Shown: positions 35,675 to 45,089, counted from the stretch's first letter. The stretch is DNA of 64,000 nucleotides from Taklimakanibacter albus (GCF_016595235.1 NZ_JAENHL010000007.1:719834-783833), one strand, 5' to 3'. A program made the numbers and translations. The notes: generated from the letters alone by a model not told the origin.

Positions 35675-36760
35675 TCACTTCTGACTGATGACGCCCTTGA
35701 CGAACCAGTCCATTTTCCAGAGATCGGCATCCGACAGCACCTGCCCCGCCGGGACACGTTCCTTGCCGTCGCGATCGGCGAGCGGACCGGCATAGACCTG
35801 CTTGCCGTTCACGATCGCCTCGCGTTCGGCGGTGATCTTGTCGGCCGCGTCTTTCGGCACCGCGTCGCCGCAGCAGGCGATGTCAGTGCCGCCCTCCTTG
35901 ATCGACAGGAAGGCACCATAAGCGGGGGGCGTCCAGTCGCCGGCGATGATCTTCTTGATCTCGGGCTCAAGGAAGCGATCCCACACCCAGACCGACGAGC
36001 ACTGTGTCGCCTTCGGCGCGAATTCACGCAGGTCGCGGTGATGGCCGGTCGCGTAGACGCCCTTCTCCTGGGCGACAATCTGTGTTGCCGGCGTGTCGAC
36101 ATGCTGGCCGATGACATCGATGCCCTGCTCGATCAGCGCTTCCGCCGCGGCCCGTTCCTTGACCGGATCGTTCCACGCGCCCGTATAGATCACGGTGACG
36201 GTCGCGTTGGGATTGACCTGCTGGGCGCCCAGCGCATAGGCGTTCACCGTCCAGTTCACGAGGCCGAAGGGATTGGCCGCCACGAAGCCGAGCTTGCCCG
36301 ATTTGGAGGCCGCACCGGCGGCCATGCCGCACAGATACTGGCTTTCATAAGTGCGGCCATAGAAGGATTGGAGATTGGGCCCGTTGGTGATGCCCGCCGG
36401 ATTGAGGAAGGCGACATCGGGATACTTCTCCGACAGCTCCTTGAACGTGTCGGAATAGCCGAAGGCCGAGCCGATGATGATGTTGAAGCCGCGACTGATC
36501 AGCAATTCCACCGCCGGCCGGATCGCCGTGGCGTTTTCCGGCACGTTCTCCACCACTGGAATCTTGACGCCCATCGACGCTTCCAGGCGCTGGCGCGCCT
36601 CATCGAGCGCCTGCGACCAGCCGCCGTCATTCTTCTGGGTGAAGATGACGAGCGCGATCTTGGGCTCACCCTTGAGCTTGAACGCCGCCATTGCCGGCAG
36701 AGCCGACAAGCCGACTAAGGCCAGTCCAAAGGCGAGAAGTCTCAAAATATGTCGTGTCAT
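35675..36760 (-). CDS. BMP-family ABC transporter substrate-binding protein
   Basis: This 361-residue periplasmic protein has a Sec signal peptide (LLAFGLALVGLSALPAMA, cleavage before AFKLKG). The mature domain is of the Bmp/PnrA type: KIALVIFTQKNDGGWSQAL, ELLISRGFNIIIGSAFGYSD, KLGFVAANPFGLVNWTVNAY and NGKQVYAGPL. There is no lipobox cysteine, unlike many relatives. Family members bind nucleosides, purines or aldehydes. It follows the molybdenum hydroxylase genes by 105 bases on the same strand without an operator copy of its own, so it is probably read from the promoter at 40.8 kb. AAGGAAGGA serves as ribosome site. Confidence 0.9.
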   Translation of the reverse strand: MTRHILRLLAFGLALVGLSALPAMAAFKLKGEPKIALVIFTQKNDGGWSQALDEARQRLEASMGVKIPVVENVPENATAIRPAVELLISRGFNIIIGSAFGYSDTFKELSEKYPDVAFLNPAGITNGPNLQSFYGRTYESQYLCGMAAGAASKSGKLGFVAANPFGLVNWTVNAYALGAQQVNPNATVTVIYTGAWNDPVKERAAAEALIEQGIDVIGQHVDTPATQIVAQEKGVYATGHHRDLREFAPKATQCSSVWVWDRFLEPEIKKIIAGDWTPPAYGAFLSIKEGGTDIACCGDAVPKDAADKITAEREAIVNGKQVYAGPLADRDGKERVPAGQVLSDADLWKMDWFVKGVISQK

Positions 36761-36865
36761 GTGCCCTGTCCTTCCTTGCTTCCCATCCGCGGTGAACACC
36801 GCTTGTGCTTCTTCACGGCTTGTTTTTCGGCCGTCCTCTATGGGACGGCTTGTCGTCGGCAGCGC

Positions 36866-39253
36866 TCAAGCGGCGTCGAGCGCCGCATGAATCATGCTGG
36901 GTGTGATCGGGGTATGCCGGAACTTTCCGCCGCCCAGCGCTTTCAACGCATCTTCCACGCCTGAGGCGACCACCGCGCCCACCGCGATGCAGCCCGCCTC
37001 GCCAACGCCTTTCACGCCCAGGGCGTTGAGCGGCGATGGCGTCTCGAGATGCAGGATCTCGACATCGGGAATCTCGGTCGCATAGGGGACGAGGAAATCG
37101 ACAAAATTCGCATTGAGCATATTGCCGGTCTCGTCGAACTCGATCCGCTCATACATGGCACCGCCGAGCCCTTGCGCGATGCCGCCCATGACCTGGCCCT
37201 CGACGATCATCGGATTGATCATGTTGCCGCAATCATGGATGCAGACATATTTGCGGATGGTCACGCTGCACAGTTCCGGATCGACCTCGATGAGCGCGCC
37301 ATGCACGCCATAGGCCCAGGTGGCGCAGGGCGGGCTGTAATAATCGGTGGCTTCCAGACCGGGATGCTCGCCCTCATCGAGCGAGGGACCGTCATGACGG
37401 CTCGCCGGCGCGAACTGGGTCGCAGCCTGCGCCGCTTCGTTGAAGGCATAACGCAGCGGATTGGTCGCCGTGGCGACCGCCGATAACGGTACCTTGCGGT
37501 CGGTGCCTTTGACCCAGGCGGCGCCGTCCTTGAGCTCGACGTCGCCGACATCGGCCTCCAGCATGTTGGCGGCCGCCTGGAGCGCCTTGCGCCTGACGAT
37601 CATTGCCGATTTGTGGATGGCATTGCCCGAAACCACCGCGGCACGGCTGGCGAAGGTGGCCACGCCCCAGTCGAAGGCCTTGGTGTCGCCTTCGACCAGG
37701 ATCACGTCTTCGGGCTTCACACCCAGCTGGTCGGCGGCGATCTGCGCGAAGACCGTGTCATGTCCCTGCCCTTGCGAGGTCAGCCCGGTATTCACATAGA
37801 CCTTGCCGGTGATCGGATGAATACGGACGTGGCCGCCTTCATAAGGTCCAAGCCCGGTGCCCTCGACATAGAAGGCAAGGCCGAGGCCCAGATGTTTGCC
37901 TTCAGCACGCGCTTTGGCCTGCGCGCTCGCGAATGAGGGAGCATCGAGCCGCTCCTCCATCATCGCCAGCGCCTTGTGATACTGGCCGCTGTCGAGGCTC
38001 ACTTTCAGGCCGTCGGCGAAGATCAGCCCTTCCCGATCATAGGGAAACTCATGATCGGCGATGAGATTGCGGCGGCGGATCTCGAAGCGGTCGAGGCCCA
38101 ATTCGTCGGCGAGCTGATCCATCGCCCGCTCGATCGCGAAGCAGGCTTGCGGACGGCCGCAGCCGCGATAGGGCGTGACCGGCACGGTCGGCGTATAGAT
38201 GGCCTTGAACTCGACCCAGATATTGGGAATCCGGTAAGGGCCGGCGATCGAGGTCGAGGCGACCTGGGCCACAGCGATGCCATAGGGGATGAAGGCGCCG
38301 GTATCGTGCAGGAAGCTGTCGCGCAGCGCGATCACCTCGCCCGTCTTCTTTGCGTAGAGCTCCATGAAATGGATCTGGGTGCGCTCCTGCGAGGAGCCGA
38401 CGAAGTTCTCGCGCCGGTCCTCGATATATTTCACCGGCCGCCCCAGCTGCATCGCCGCCATCGGCACCAGGAGCTCGTCGGGATAGAACAGCAGCACCTT
38501 CTGCCCGAAACCGCCGCCGACATTGGGCGCGATGACCCGGACCTTGTCCTCGTCGAGTTTGAAGATGGAGGCAAGACCGCCGCGCACCGAGATCGGCGCC
38601 TGGGTTCCGTCCCATACGGTGAGCTCGCCCGTCACCTCGTCGAACTGGGCCGCGACGGCGCGGCACTCCATCGGCGCCGCGGTGGAACGGTCGACCTGCA
38701 CGCGGATTTTGGTCACATGCTCGGCCTGGGCGATCGCGCTGTCGGGATAGCCCGAGACCTGCACGAAATGGGCCGCGATATTCTGTTCATGCGTGTCATG
38801 CACAAGGGGCGCGCCGTCGAGGATCGCCTTTTCGAGATCCACCTCGACATCGCGCGGATCATAGTCGACATCGACCAGGGCCGCGGCATCCTCCGCCGTA
38901 TAGCGGTCGACCGCGACGATCATCGCCACCGTCTGCCCGACATAATAGACATCGTCGCGCGCCAGCGGCCGCTGGGTGCGCGCATCGTGCATGGAGGAAT
39001 GCGGGATGAGCAGCGGCATCTCGATATCGAGCGCCCCGACATTGTCGCATGTATAGACCGCGGCGACGCCCGGATGCGCCACCGCCGCCGAGATATCGAT
39101 CGAGTTGATGCGGGCGCGCGCGAAGGGGCTGCGCACAAAAGCCACATGCAGGGCCTGGGCGAGCGGAATATCGTCGATGAAGGAGCCTTCCCCGCGCAAC
39201 AGCTGGGGATCGATATTGCGCTTGATCCGGGCACCGAACAGTCGTGTCGACAT
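36866..39253 (-). CDS. Molybdenum hydroxylase large subunit (xanthine dehydrogenase/CoxL family)
   Basis: This 795-residue catalytic subunit binds the molybdopterin cytosine dinucleotide cofactor. It hydroxylates a carbon next to a ring nitrogen or an aldehyde, using water. The N-terminal a/b hammerhead (residues 20-130) is followed by cofactor segments NVGGGFGQK, PYRGCGRPQ (the form II position, not the AYxCSFR loop of true CO dehydrogenase), TSQGQGHDT, and the catalytic glutamate in GVKGVGEAGC. Length is normal. It is the third gene of the three-subunit set. Substrate is unknown; the regulon suggests an N-heterocycle such as a pyrimidine. Confidence 0.93.
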   Translation of the reverse strand: MSTRLFGARIKRNIDPQLLRGEGSFIDDIPLAQALHVAFVRSPFARARINSIDISAAVAHPGVAAVYTCDNVGALDIEMPLLIPHSSMHDARTQRPLARDDVYYVGQTVAMIVAVDRYTAEDAAALVDVDYDPRDVEVDLEKAILDGAPLVHDTHEQNIAAHFVQVSGYPDSAIAQAEHVTKIRVQVDRSTAAPMECRAVAAQFDEVTGELTVWDGTQAPISVRGGLASIFKLDEDKVRVIAPNVGGGFGQKVLLFYPDELLVPMAAMQLGRPVKYIEDRRENFVGSSQERTQIHFMELYAKKTGEVIALRDSFLHDTGAFIPYGIAVAQVASTSIAGPYRIPNIWVEFKAIYTPTVPVTPYRGCGRPQACFAIERAMDQLADELGLDRFEIRRRNLIADHEFPYDREGLIFADGLKVSLDSGQYHKALAMMEERLDAPSFASAQAKARAEGKHLGLGLAFYVEGTGLGPYEGGHVRIHPITGKVYVNTGLTSQGQGHDTVFAQIAADQLGVKPEDVILVEGDTKAFDWGVATFASRAAVVSGNAIHKSAMIVRRKALQAAANMLEADVGDVELKDGAAWVKGTDRKVPLSAVATATNPLRYAFNEAAQAATQFAPASRHDGPSLDEGEHPGLEATDYYSPPCATWAYGVHGALIEVDPELCSVTIRKYVCIHDCGNMINPMIVEGQVMGGIAQGLGGAMYERIEFDETGNMLNANFVDFLVPYATEIPDVEILHLETPSPLNALGVKGVGEAGCIAVGAVVASGVEDALKALGGGKFRHTPITPSMIHAALDAA

Positions 39254-39256
39254 GGG

Positions 39257-39799
39257 TTATTCCTGACCGGCTTTTGGCGCCATGTGATCGGCGGCACGAC
39301 GCACCGCCGAGATGATGTTCTGATAACCCGTGCAGCGGCACAGATTGCCCGCCAGTATCTCGCGGACGCCGGCATCGGACAGATCGATCTCGGTATCGGA
39401 TTCGAGATGGCTGAGGATATTCATGATCATGCCCGGCGTGCAGTAGCCGCATTGCAATCCATGGCAATCCTGGAAGGCCTGCTGCAGCGGGTGCAGCGTG
39501 CCATCCGGATCGGCCAGCGATTCGATGGTGCGGATCTCGCGTCCCGACGCCTGGACGGCGAAGGTGAGGCAGGAGCGCGCCGCCTTGCCGTCCATGACGA
39601 TGGTGCATGCCCCGCAGATTCCATGCTCGCAGCCGACATGTGTGCCGGTCAGGCCGAGCTCATGGCGCAGGAAGTCGGACAGCAGCATGCGCACGCTGAC
39701 CTCGCGCGTGACTTCCTCGCCATTGACGGTCAGCTTCACGCTCACGCGCGGATCATCCGAGGACTGAGGAAGTTTTGGTTTGATCTTTCCGCGAGCCAT
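39257..39799 (-). CDS. Molybdenum hydroxylase [2Fe-2S] subunit
   Basis: This 180-residue electron-transfer subunit has the N-terminal plant-type ferredoxin domain with CEHGICGAC..C and the C-terminal four-helix [2Fe-2S] domain with CGYCTPGM and CRCTGY. It passes electrons from the molybdenum centre to FAD. The start at 39799 has TAGGAG upstream and lies 13 bases after the FAD-subunit stop. The N-terminus has about 15 extra residues (MARGKIKPKLPQSSDD) with no obvious signal. Confidence 0.94.
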   Translation of the reverse strand: MARGKIKPKLPQSSDDPRVSVKLTVNGEEVTREVSVRMLLSDFLRHELGLTGTHVGCEHGICGACTIVMDGKAARSCLTFAVQASGREIRTIESLADPDGTLHPLQQAFQDCHGLQCGYCTPGMIMNILSHLESDTEIDLSDAGVREILAGNLCRCTGYQNIISAVRRAADHMAPKAGQE

Positions 39800-39812
39800 G
39801 ATGTCCGATCTC

Positions 39813-40676
39813 CTATTGCGCCCGCGCCGCGGCTCTTTCCACCGCGCGACGGACAAGCGTGGCGAAAAGATGCTTGCGATAGCCCGCGGTGGCATGCATG
39901 TCGCCCGGCGCCGTCACGGCGGCGCAGGCCGCATCGCCGGCTGCTTTGATATCGGCTGCGGTGAGCCGGCTGCCGGCAAGGATCTGCTCGGCGGCGGCAA
40001 GGCGCAGCGGCTTGGAAGACACGCCGCAGGCGGCCAGGGCCACGGTGGCCACGGCGCCCGCGCCGTTGCGTGTCAGGATGCAGCCTGCCGCGGCGATGGC
40101 ATAGTCGCCATGGCGGCGCGTGAATTCCTCGAAGGCGAAGCCGGCGCCCGGCGGCAGAGCGGGGAAATGCGCTTCCACCACCATCTCGTCCGGCTGGCGC
40201 GACGTCGTCATGTGAAACTGGAAGAAATCCTGAGCGGCGATCTCGCGCCCGCCATCCGATCCGGCCACCTGGACGCTGCCGCCGGTGAGCACGAGGATCA
40301 TCGGCATCTCGGCGGCGGCATCGGCATGACAGAGACTGCCGACGACGGTACCGCGATTGCGGATCGGGATATGGGCGACATGACCGAGAGCGGCGCGCAG
40401 AACCGGATTGGCGGCGGCGACGCCGTCATGCAGCTCGACTTCGCGGTGACGTGCCATGGCGCCGACCGCGATCTTGCCATTGCCGATCGTGATATGTGAG
40501 AGGCCCGGAATATTCTGGATGTCGATCAGCCGCGACGGGCTGGCGAGGCGCATGTTCATCGCCGGGATCAGGCTTTGCCCGCCGGCCAGGATCATGGCGC
40601 CGGAGTCTTCCTTGAGCAAGCCAACCGCCTCGTCCACCGAGCGCGGCGCCACATAGTCGAACAGGGAAGGCTTCAC
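39813..40676 (-). CDS. Molybdenum hydroxylase FAD subunit
   Basis: This 287-residue medium subunit (CoxM-like) has the FAD-binding motifs AGGQSLIPAMNMR (near residue 31) and RGTVVGSLCHADAAAE, a variant of TIGGxxAHxDPxxD. A CO dehydrogenase flavoprotein C-terminal domain follows. The start is GTG, chosen for the preceding GGGAGG. It is the first gene of the operon, 130 bases after a copy of the 22-bp operator. The cytoplasmic complex would pass electrons to NAD or to the respiratory chain. Confidence 0.92.
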   Translation of the reverse strand: MKPSLFDYVAPRSVDEAVGLLKEDSGAMILAGGQSLIPAMNMRLASPSRLIDIQNIPGLSHITIGNGKIAVGAMARHREVELHDGVAAANPVLRAALGHVAHIPIRNRGTVVGSLCHADAAAEMPMILVLTGGSVQVAGSDGGREIAAQDFFQFHMTTSRQPDEMVVEAHFPALPPGAGFAFEEFTRRHGDYAIAAAGCILTRNGAGAVATVALAACGVSSKPLRLAAAEQILAGSRLTAADIKAAGDAACAAVTAPGDMHATAGYRKHLFATLVRRAVERAAARAQ

Positions 40677-40805
40677 GGGCGCACCTCCCGCCTGCTGCCG
40701 CGGGATCTCGGTGAGATCCCGGATGTCGCCATGTTCCGCTGCGAAGCCATTTTCGGCACTGCGTTTCCCCGGCTATGGAGGCTCTTCGAGGAGCCTTCGT
40801 GTTTT

Positions 40806-40827
40806 ATCCACATAATGGATATGATAT
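40806..40827. promoter_or_regulatory. Regulon operator site 1
   Basis: ATCCA-CATAA-TGGAT followed by ATGATAT is a perfect 5-bp inverted repeat with conserved flank. It lies upstream of the molybdenum hydroxylase/BMP transporter operon, in the gap after the DMT permease gene. It differs from sites 4 and 5 in three positions of 22. Confidence 0.7.
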
Positions 40828-40870
40828 CGAATATGATGATACTGATCGACGCCTTGCCCTGTCAATACTG

Positions 40871-41782
40871 TTATCTGGGCTGCTGCTCGCGATTGACCAG
40901 CGCGACACCGGCGAGGATCAAGGCCACCGCGACCCACACCACGGCGGACAGGGGCTCGGCGAAGAACAGGACGGCAAAGGCGACGCCGACTCCGGTATGC
41001 ACATAGCTGATCTGGCTGAGATAGACAGGACCGCCGATCTGCTGCAGCCGGAAGAACAAGGCATAGCCGATGCCGCTTGCGAGACTTTGCAAGACGATGA
41101 GGTGCCAGCCGGCGCCAAGGCCCGCGACGACATCCGTCTTCTGGCCGAACAGCCAGGCGATCAGAAGAAAGGCGGCGAGCCCCAGCGCCGCGGCCGCCAG
41201 CGTCACCGCCGCGAGTGGCAAAGGTTTCTCAGCCTTGGGCCAGGCAACCGTCCTGAACACATTGCCGGCGGCGAGCGCGAGCGGCGTCACCAGCGCGGCG
41301 AAGTACCAGATGGCCGGCGCCGTCTCGCCGAAGCTGCCGGCATTGCGTGAGATCAGGATGAGCAGCGCGCCGGCGAGACCGGAGGCAAGGCCCACGAGCC
41401 GCAAAAGGCTCGGACGCTCGAGGCCGAGCGCAGCGACGATGGCCAGCGTGATGATGGGAGCCAGCGATTGCAGGATCGCAGGGATGCCCGAGCCCAGATG
41501 CGGAATCACCGCCACCAGCATGCCGAAGGGGATAGCGAAGGTCAGTTGCCCGGCAACCAGCGCATATTTGACGACACCCCGGCGCGCCGCCGCCGGAGTT
41601 CCGGAAAACCACGCGGCCAGGAACAACACCAGGCTCGCCCCGAAGGCGCTCGCCGCGGCATAGAGGAGTGGCGGCACGCCTGCCTCTCCGGCCAGCCGGC
41701 CGAGCGGAAAGATCAGCCCGATGCAGCTGCCCGCCGCGAAGAGGAGCAGCACCGGCTCGAGCCTGAGCGACGAACTGCTCAT
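40871..41782 (-). CDS. DMT-superfamily (EamA-type) permease
   Basis: This 303-residue inner-membrane protein has about ten hydrophobic helices in two EamA repeats, of the drug/metabolite transporter type. I chose the ATG at 41782, which overlaps the amidase stop as ATGA and has GAGGGG upstream. It may import or export a pathway intermediate, such as a polar amide or acid. Direction and ligand are unknown. It is the second gene after the amidase, under operator site 2. Confidence 0.88.
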   Translation of the reverse strand: MSSSSLRLEPVLLLFAAGSCIGLIFPLGRLAGEAGVPPLLYAAASAFGASLVLFLAAWFSGTPAAARRGVVKYALVAGQLTFAIPFGMLVAVIPHLGSGIPAILQSLAPIITLAIVAALGLERPSLLRLVGLASGLAGALLILISRNAGSFGETAPAIWYFAALVTPLALAAGNVFRTVAWPKAEKPLPLAAVTLAAAALGLAAFLLIAWLFGQKTDVVAGLGAGWHLIVLQSLASGIGYALFFRLQQIGGPVYLSQISYVHTGVGVAFAVLFFAEPLSAVVWVAVALILAGVALVNREQQPR

Positions 41783-43197
41783 GCGGCGCCCCTCGGTTCG
41801 AGCGGCCGCGCCAGCGATGCCGCGAGCACACTCTCGCACCATGCCGCGACCCGAAGCAGCGCAGCTTCCCCATAAGGCTTGCCGATGATCTGCAGCCCGA
41901 CCGGCAAGCCGTTCTCGCTCAAGCCACAGGGGATCGAGATCGCCGGGCATCCGCAAACGGTGACGGCATAACCGAGCAGCAGCCAGTCGAGATAGGTCTC
42001 GAGCGTTTCGCCGTCGATCTCGCGCACGAAGCGCTCGGTCACCGGAAAGGCCTCGACCGGTGCGGCGGGCGCGATCAGGAAGTCGTGCTCGTCCAGGAAA
42101 GCCAGCATGTCGCGACGCGACTGGGCGCGGCGCGCTTCAGCGAGCGCGATCTCGGCCGCCGTGAGCTTGAGGCCCTGCTCGATATTCCACACCACTTCCG
42201 GCTTGAGCTTGTCCCGCGCGGTCTGCAGGACCTCCTGCCGCAAGGCCGCGAACTGGAAGGCGCGCAATGTCCGGAAGGCGCCGTCGGCGAGGCTCAGATC
42301 AGGATGCGTCTCGGCGACCGCGAGTCCCGCAGCGGCGAGCTTCCCGACCGCCTGTTCGATCGTCGCGCGTACCGGGCGCGCGACCCGCGCGACGCCGAGA
42401 TCCATGCTGAAGGCGACCCGCTTCGGCCGCTCAGCCGTCATGGCGGCTGCCCGGTAGCCCATGGGCGATACCGGCCGCGACAGCGGATCGCGCCGGTCGA
42501 AGCGGGCAAATCCATCGAGGCCGAGCGCCACATCGGCGACGCTGCGGGCCAGCGGTCCGATCACCGACAGCACCTGGAACGGCAAGGCATTTGGCCCTTG
42601 CGGCACGAGGCCGGGGCTGGGCCTGAGACCGACGATATTGCAGAAGGCCGCCGGATACCGCACCGAGCAGGCGAAGTCCGATCCTTGCGCGATGAAGGCC
42701 ATGCCGCTGGCGACCGCCGCCGCGGCCCCGCCGGACGATCCCGCCGCCGACAAAGCGATATTCCAGGGATTGCGCGTGGCGCCGAACACATCGTTGAACG
42801 TATTGGCCCCCGCCTCGAATTCCGGCGTGTTCGACTTCGCATAGACGACGCCACCGGCGGCCTCGATGGCCTCGACGCAATAGTCAGACCTGGCCGCGAT
42901 ATGATCGGCGAAGGCGCGCGAGCCCCAGGTGGTGCGCACCCCTTCGACTTCATATGAATCCTTGATCGGCACCGGCAGGCCGGCCAGCACCCCGCGTTCG
43001 CCGGGCGGCAGTTTCTCGAGCGCCGCGGCCCGCGCGCGGGCGCGCTCGAAACATGTGGTCGGGAGCGCATTGAGCGCCGGATTGACGGCCTCGACCCGTT
43101 GCTCCAGTGCGGCGATCAATTGGCCCGGCGACAGCTCGCCTTGGCGGAGCCCGTCGACCGCGGCGCATGCCGAGAGAGTGTGAAGAAGATCATTCAT
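41779..43197 (-). CDS. Amidase signature family hydrolase
   Basis: This 472-residue enzyme has the Ser-cisSer-Lys triad of amidases: K79 in VPIKDSYEVEG, the cis-serine at S154/S155 in AGSSGGAAAA and the nucleophile S178 in GSDFACSVRYPA. The usual GG before the nucleophile is AC here. The C-terminal AISIPCGLSENGLPVGLQIIG is typical. GGAGGAGAGG precedes the ATG at 43197. It could cleave a ureido or amide intermediate to malonate or another acid plus urea or ammonia; that role is inferred from the regulon. Confidence 0.9.
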   Translation of the reverse strand: MNDLLHTLSACAAVDGLRQGELSPGQLIAALEQRVEAVNPALNALPTTCFERARARAAALEKLPPGERGVLAGLPVPIKDSYEVEGVRTTWGSRAFADHIAARSDYCVEAIEAAGGVVYAKSNTPEFEAGANTFNDVFGATRNPWNIALSAAGSSGGAAAAVASGMAFIAQGSDFACSVRYPAAFCNIVGLRPSPGLVPQGPNALPFQVLSVIGPLARSVADVALGLDGFARFDRRDPLSRPVSPMGYRAAAMTAERPKRVAFSMDLGVARVARPVRATIEQAVGKLAAAGLAVAETHPDLSLADGAFRTLRAFQFAALRQEVLQTARDKLKPEVVWNIEQGLKLTAAEIALAEARRAQSRRDMLAFLDEHDFLIAPAAPVEAFPVTERFVREIDGETLETYLDWLLLGYAVTVCGCPAISIPCGLSENGLPVGLQIIGKPYGEAALLRVAAWCESVLAASLARPLEPRGAA

Positions 43198-43225
43198 GCG
43201 CCCTCTCCTCCACAAGTCTACTGGC

Positions 43226-43247
43226 ATCCGATGAGCGGATAGAGTAT
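43226..43247. promoter_or_regulatory. Regulon operator site 2
   Basis: ATCCG-ATGAG-CGGAT followed by AGAGTAT. Both half-sites changed together (CCG/CGG instead of CCA/TGG), so the palindrome is kept. It lies between the divergent amidase and IclR genes, 29 bases from the amidase start. Confidence 0.6.
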
Positions 43248-43339
43248 ATGCTATTTGAATATCGGGATCGATCGATATCCCGCCCCTGGCAGGGACGGCT
43301 GCCGGCGGATGTTACCCCAGACAATGGCAGGAGTCGCCT

Positions 43340-44149
43340 GTGGCGAAAGCGAAAGTCAAATCCAGTCGGGCGGCGGACGGCGATCGGGCCAGCCAGCTGC
43401 GTGGCATGTCGCGGTCTTTCGCGGTGCTCGAGCAGATCGCCGCGTCGCCGAGCCGCGTTGTGGATGTCACACGCGCGCTCGACCTTCCCTGGGCCACCGT
43501 TCACCGCACCATCATCCAGCTCGAAAAGGCGCAGTTCCTGCGCCGCGATCCGGAAAGCAACCGTTACGAGATCGGCCCTCGCCTCTGGTATATCGGCTCG
43601 GCCTATCTGTCGAACAACCGCGTGCTCAACACGGCGATGGCTTATCTGGGCCAGATGCAGGACGTCGAGGGCGTGGCGGTGCAGATCGTCGAGCGCAGCG
43701 GCTGGCAGTCGGTGGCGATCTATTCGGCCCAGCGTTTCGGCGAGGACATCACCAAGGCGCATTACGGCCACCATTTTCCGCTGCATTGCGGGTCGAAGGG
43801 CCAGATCCTTCTCGCCTATGAGGATCCGGCCTTCATCGCGCTTTATCTCAAGCGCAATCTCGAAAAGCTGACCAGCGAGACGATCACCGATCCGGTGGAA
43901 CTGCGCAAACGCCTCGCTGAGATCCGTGAGGCGGGTTTCGCGCAGACCGTCGCCGACGTGCAACCTTTCACCGGCTCCCTCGCCGCCCCCATCCGCGACA
44001 GCAGCGGCCGCGTCGTGGCGTCGTTGTGTTTCGTCTTCCGCAAGACGATGCTGCGCAACGAGAAGCGCCGCGAGGAGCTGCAGGAGCGCATCGTCCACAC
44101 GGCGCATTCCATTTCCTTCGATCTGGGCTGGCGCCCCGGGCAAGGCTGA
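43340..44149 (+). CDS. IclR-family regulator, proposed regulator of the 32-59 kb regulon
   Basis: This 269-residue protein has a basic N-terminal tail, then a winged helix-turn-helix (about residues 20-80: VVDVTRALDLPWATVHRTIIQL). The IclR effector domain (about 95-260) includes HHFPLHCGSKGQILLAY and GSLAAPIRDSSGRVVASL. The GTG start has CAGGAG 7 bases upstream. It is the only regulator gene among the operons that carry the shared operator, and its own promoter has site 2. It is thus the best candidate to bind these sites. The effector is probably a pathway intermediate. Confidence 0.9.
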   Translation: MAKAKVKSSRAADGDRASQLRGMSRSFAVLEQIAASPSRVVDVTRALDLPWATVHRTIIQLEKAQFLRRDPESNRYEIGPRLWYIGSAYLSNNRVLNTAMAYLGQMQDVEGVAVQIVERSGWQSVAIYSAQRFGEDITKAHYGHHFPLHCGSKGQILLAYEDPAFIALYLKRNLEKLTSETITDPVELRKRLAEIREAGFAQTVADVQPFTGSLAAPIRDSSGRVVASLCFVFRKTMLRNEKRREELQERIVHTAHSISFDLGWRPGQG

Positions 44150-44157
44150 CGCACGCC

Positions 44158-44937
44158 TTACTTGCGCTCTTCGTAGGAACCGCGCAGCGTCTTGAACGTC
44201 TCCTCGAGCGCCGCCACGGTGGTGTGGATGAAGACTTCTCCGGCTTCCGCGGTCGCATGTGTGGGGTCGCCGAAGATCGCGGCATGGCCCGCTTCCGGGC
44301 GCGGCCGGCGCATATAGGTCCGGGTCGGATTGGTCGGCGCCACGAGATCCCAGCCGACCGGCCCGTATTTGGCGCCGGCGAGTCTCTCCATTTTCACCAG
44401 ATGCGGCCTGGTGGCGAGCTGGAAGGCGGTCTCGAACTCGCAGCCATGCCCCATGCCGCCGGCAACCGACTTGCGCAGCTCATTGATCTTGGCCGCGCCC
44501 GGCTCCCAATAGCTGACCGCCGAAACCTTGAATGTATGCTGGGTATCGAGCTCATCCACCAGATGACGCGCCACCGCGTCATTGGCCGTACCATTGGGCC
44601 GGTTGCCGTTGAGTATGATCAGATGCTCGAAGCCCTGGCGCAAAAGCGCCGCGCCGATTTCGAACAGCATCGTCTGATAGGTGGGAATGGAGAGCGATAT
44701 CGTTCCCGGAAAAAATTCGAAGGTCTTGGAGATGCCATAGGCGACGGGCGGCGCCACCAGCGCGTTGATGCGCTCCGCCAGGAGCCAGGCGATATGCTCG
44801 GCCTGATGCGTGTCGGTGTCGGTCGGCATATGCGGGCCATGCGCCTCGGTGGCGCCGGTCGGCAGGATGACGGCGCGTTTCGCCTTGATCGCCTCGGCGA
44901 TTTCCATCTGCGTCATATTGGACATGCGGTGTTCCAT
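44158..44937 (-). CDS. Creatininase-family protein with altered metal site
   Basis: This 259-residue protein has the creatininase (creatinine amidohydrolase) fold. It has GATEAHGPHMPTDTDT with ligands E31, H33 and D42 (or D40), and GHGCEFETA with the later glutamate (E167/E169). Where the family has NGHGGN or NGHYEN, this protein reads LNGNRPNG, so N112 replaces a metal-binding histidine. Either it binds one metal, uses another ligand, or is not hydrolytic. The family opens cyclic amides or deformylates ring intermediates. It is divergent from matA over operator site 3. AGAGGGAA is the ribosome site. Confidence 0.87.
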   Translation of the reverse strand: MEHRMSNMTQMEIAEAIKAKRAVILPTGATEAHGPHMPTDTDTHQAEHIAWLLAERINALVAPPVAYGISKTFEFFPGTISLSIPTYQTMLFEIGAALLRQGFEHLIILNGNRPNGTANDAVARHLVDELDTQHTFKVSAVSYWEPGAAKINELRKSVAGGMGHGCEFETAFQLATRPHLVKMERLAGAKYGPVGWDLVAPTNPTRTYMRRPRPEAGHAAIFGDPTHATAEAGEVFIHTTVAALEETFKTLRGSYEERK

Positions 44938-44987
44938 GGCCGGCTTTCCCTCTTCTCGGGCTTGCGCTCGCCCGCAATGACATTCAT

Positions 44988-45009
44988 ACTCAGAATATGG
45001 ATACGATAG
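44988..45009. promoter_or_regulatory. Regulon operator site 3
   Basis: ACTCA-GAATA-TGGAT followed by ACGATAG. The right half and flank match sites 4 and 5 well; the left half matches in only 3 of 5. It sits between the divergent creatininase-like and matA genes, so one site could serve both. Confidence 0.5.
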
Positions 45010-45089
45010 CTAATATATGAACATGTAAAGTGGGCGTAGTGCAAGCGTCATCTGCACCCCATATTTGTGGGTAAATAGCTGGGAGACCC

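Noticed and set aside
36761-36865. A separate operator-controlled promoter for the BMP transporter genes
   Set aside because: The 105-base gap contains no copy of the 22-bp motif and no convincing promoter, so I treat the transporter as part of the upstream operon.
37976-39949. A 657-codon rightward open frame opposite the molybdenum hydroxylase genes
   Set aside because: It is antisense to genes with clear family motifs. Its product is rich in Arg, His, Asp and Gly with no domain. Long antisense frames are expected at this GC content.
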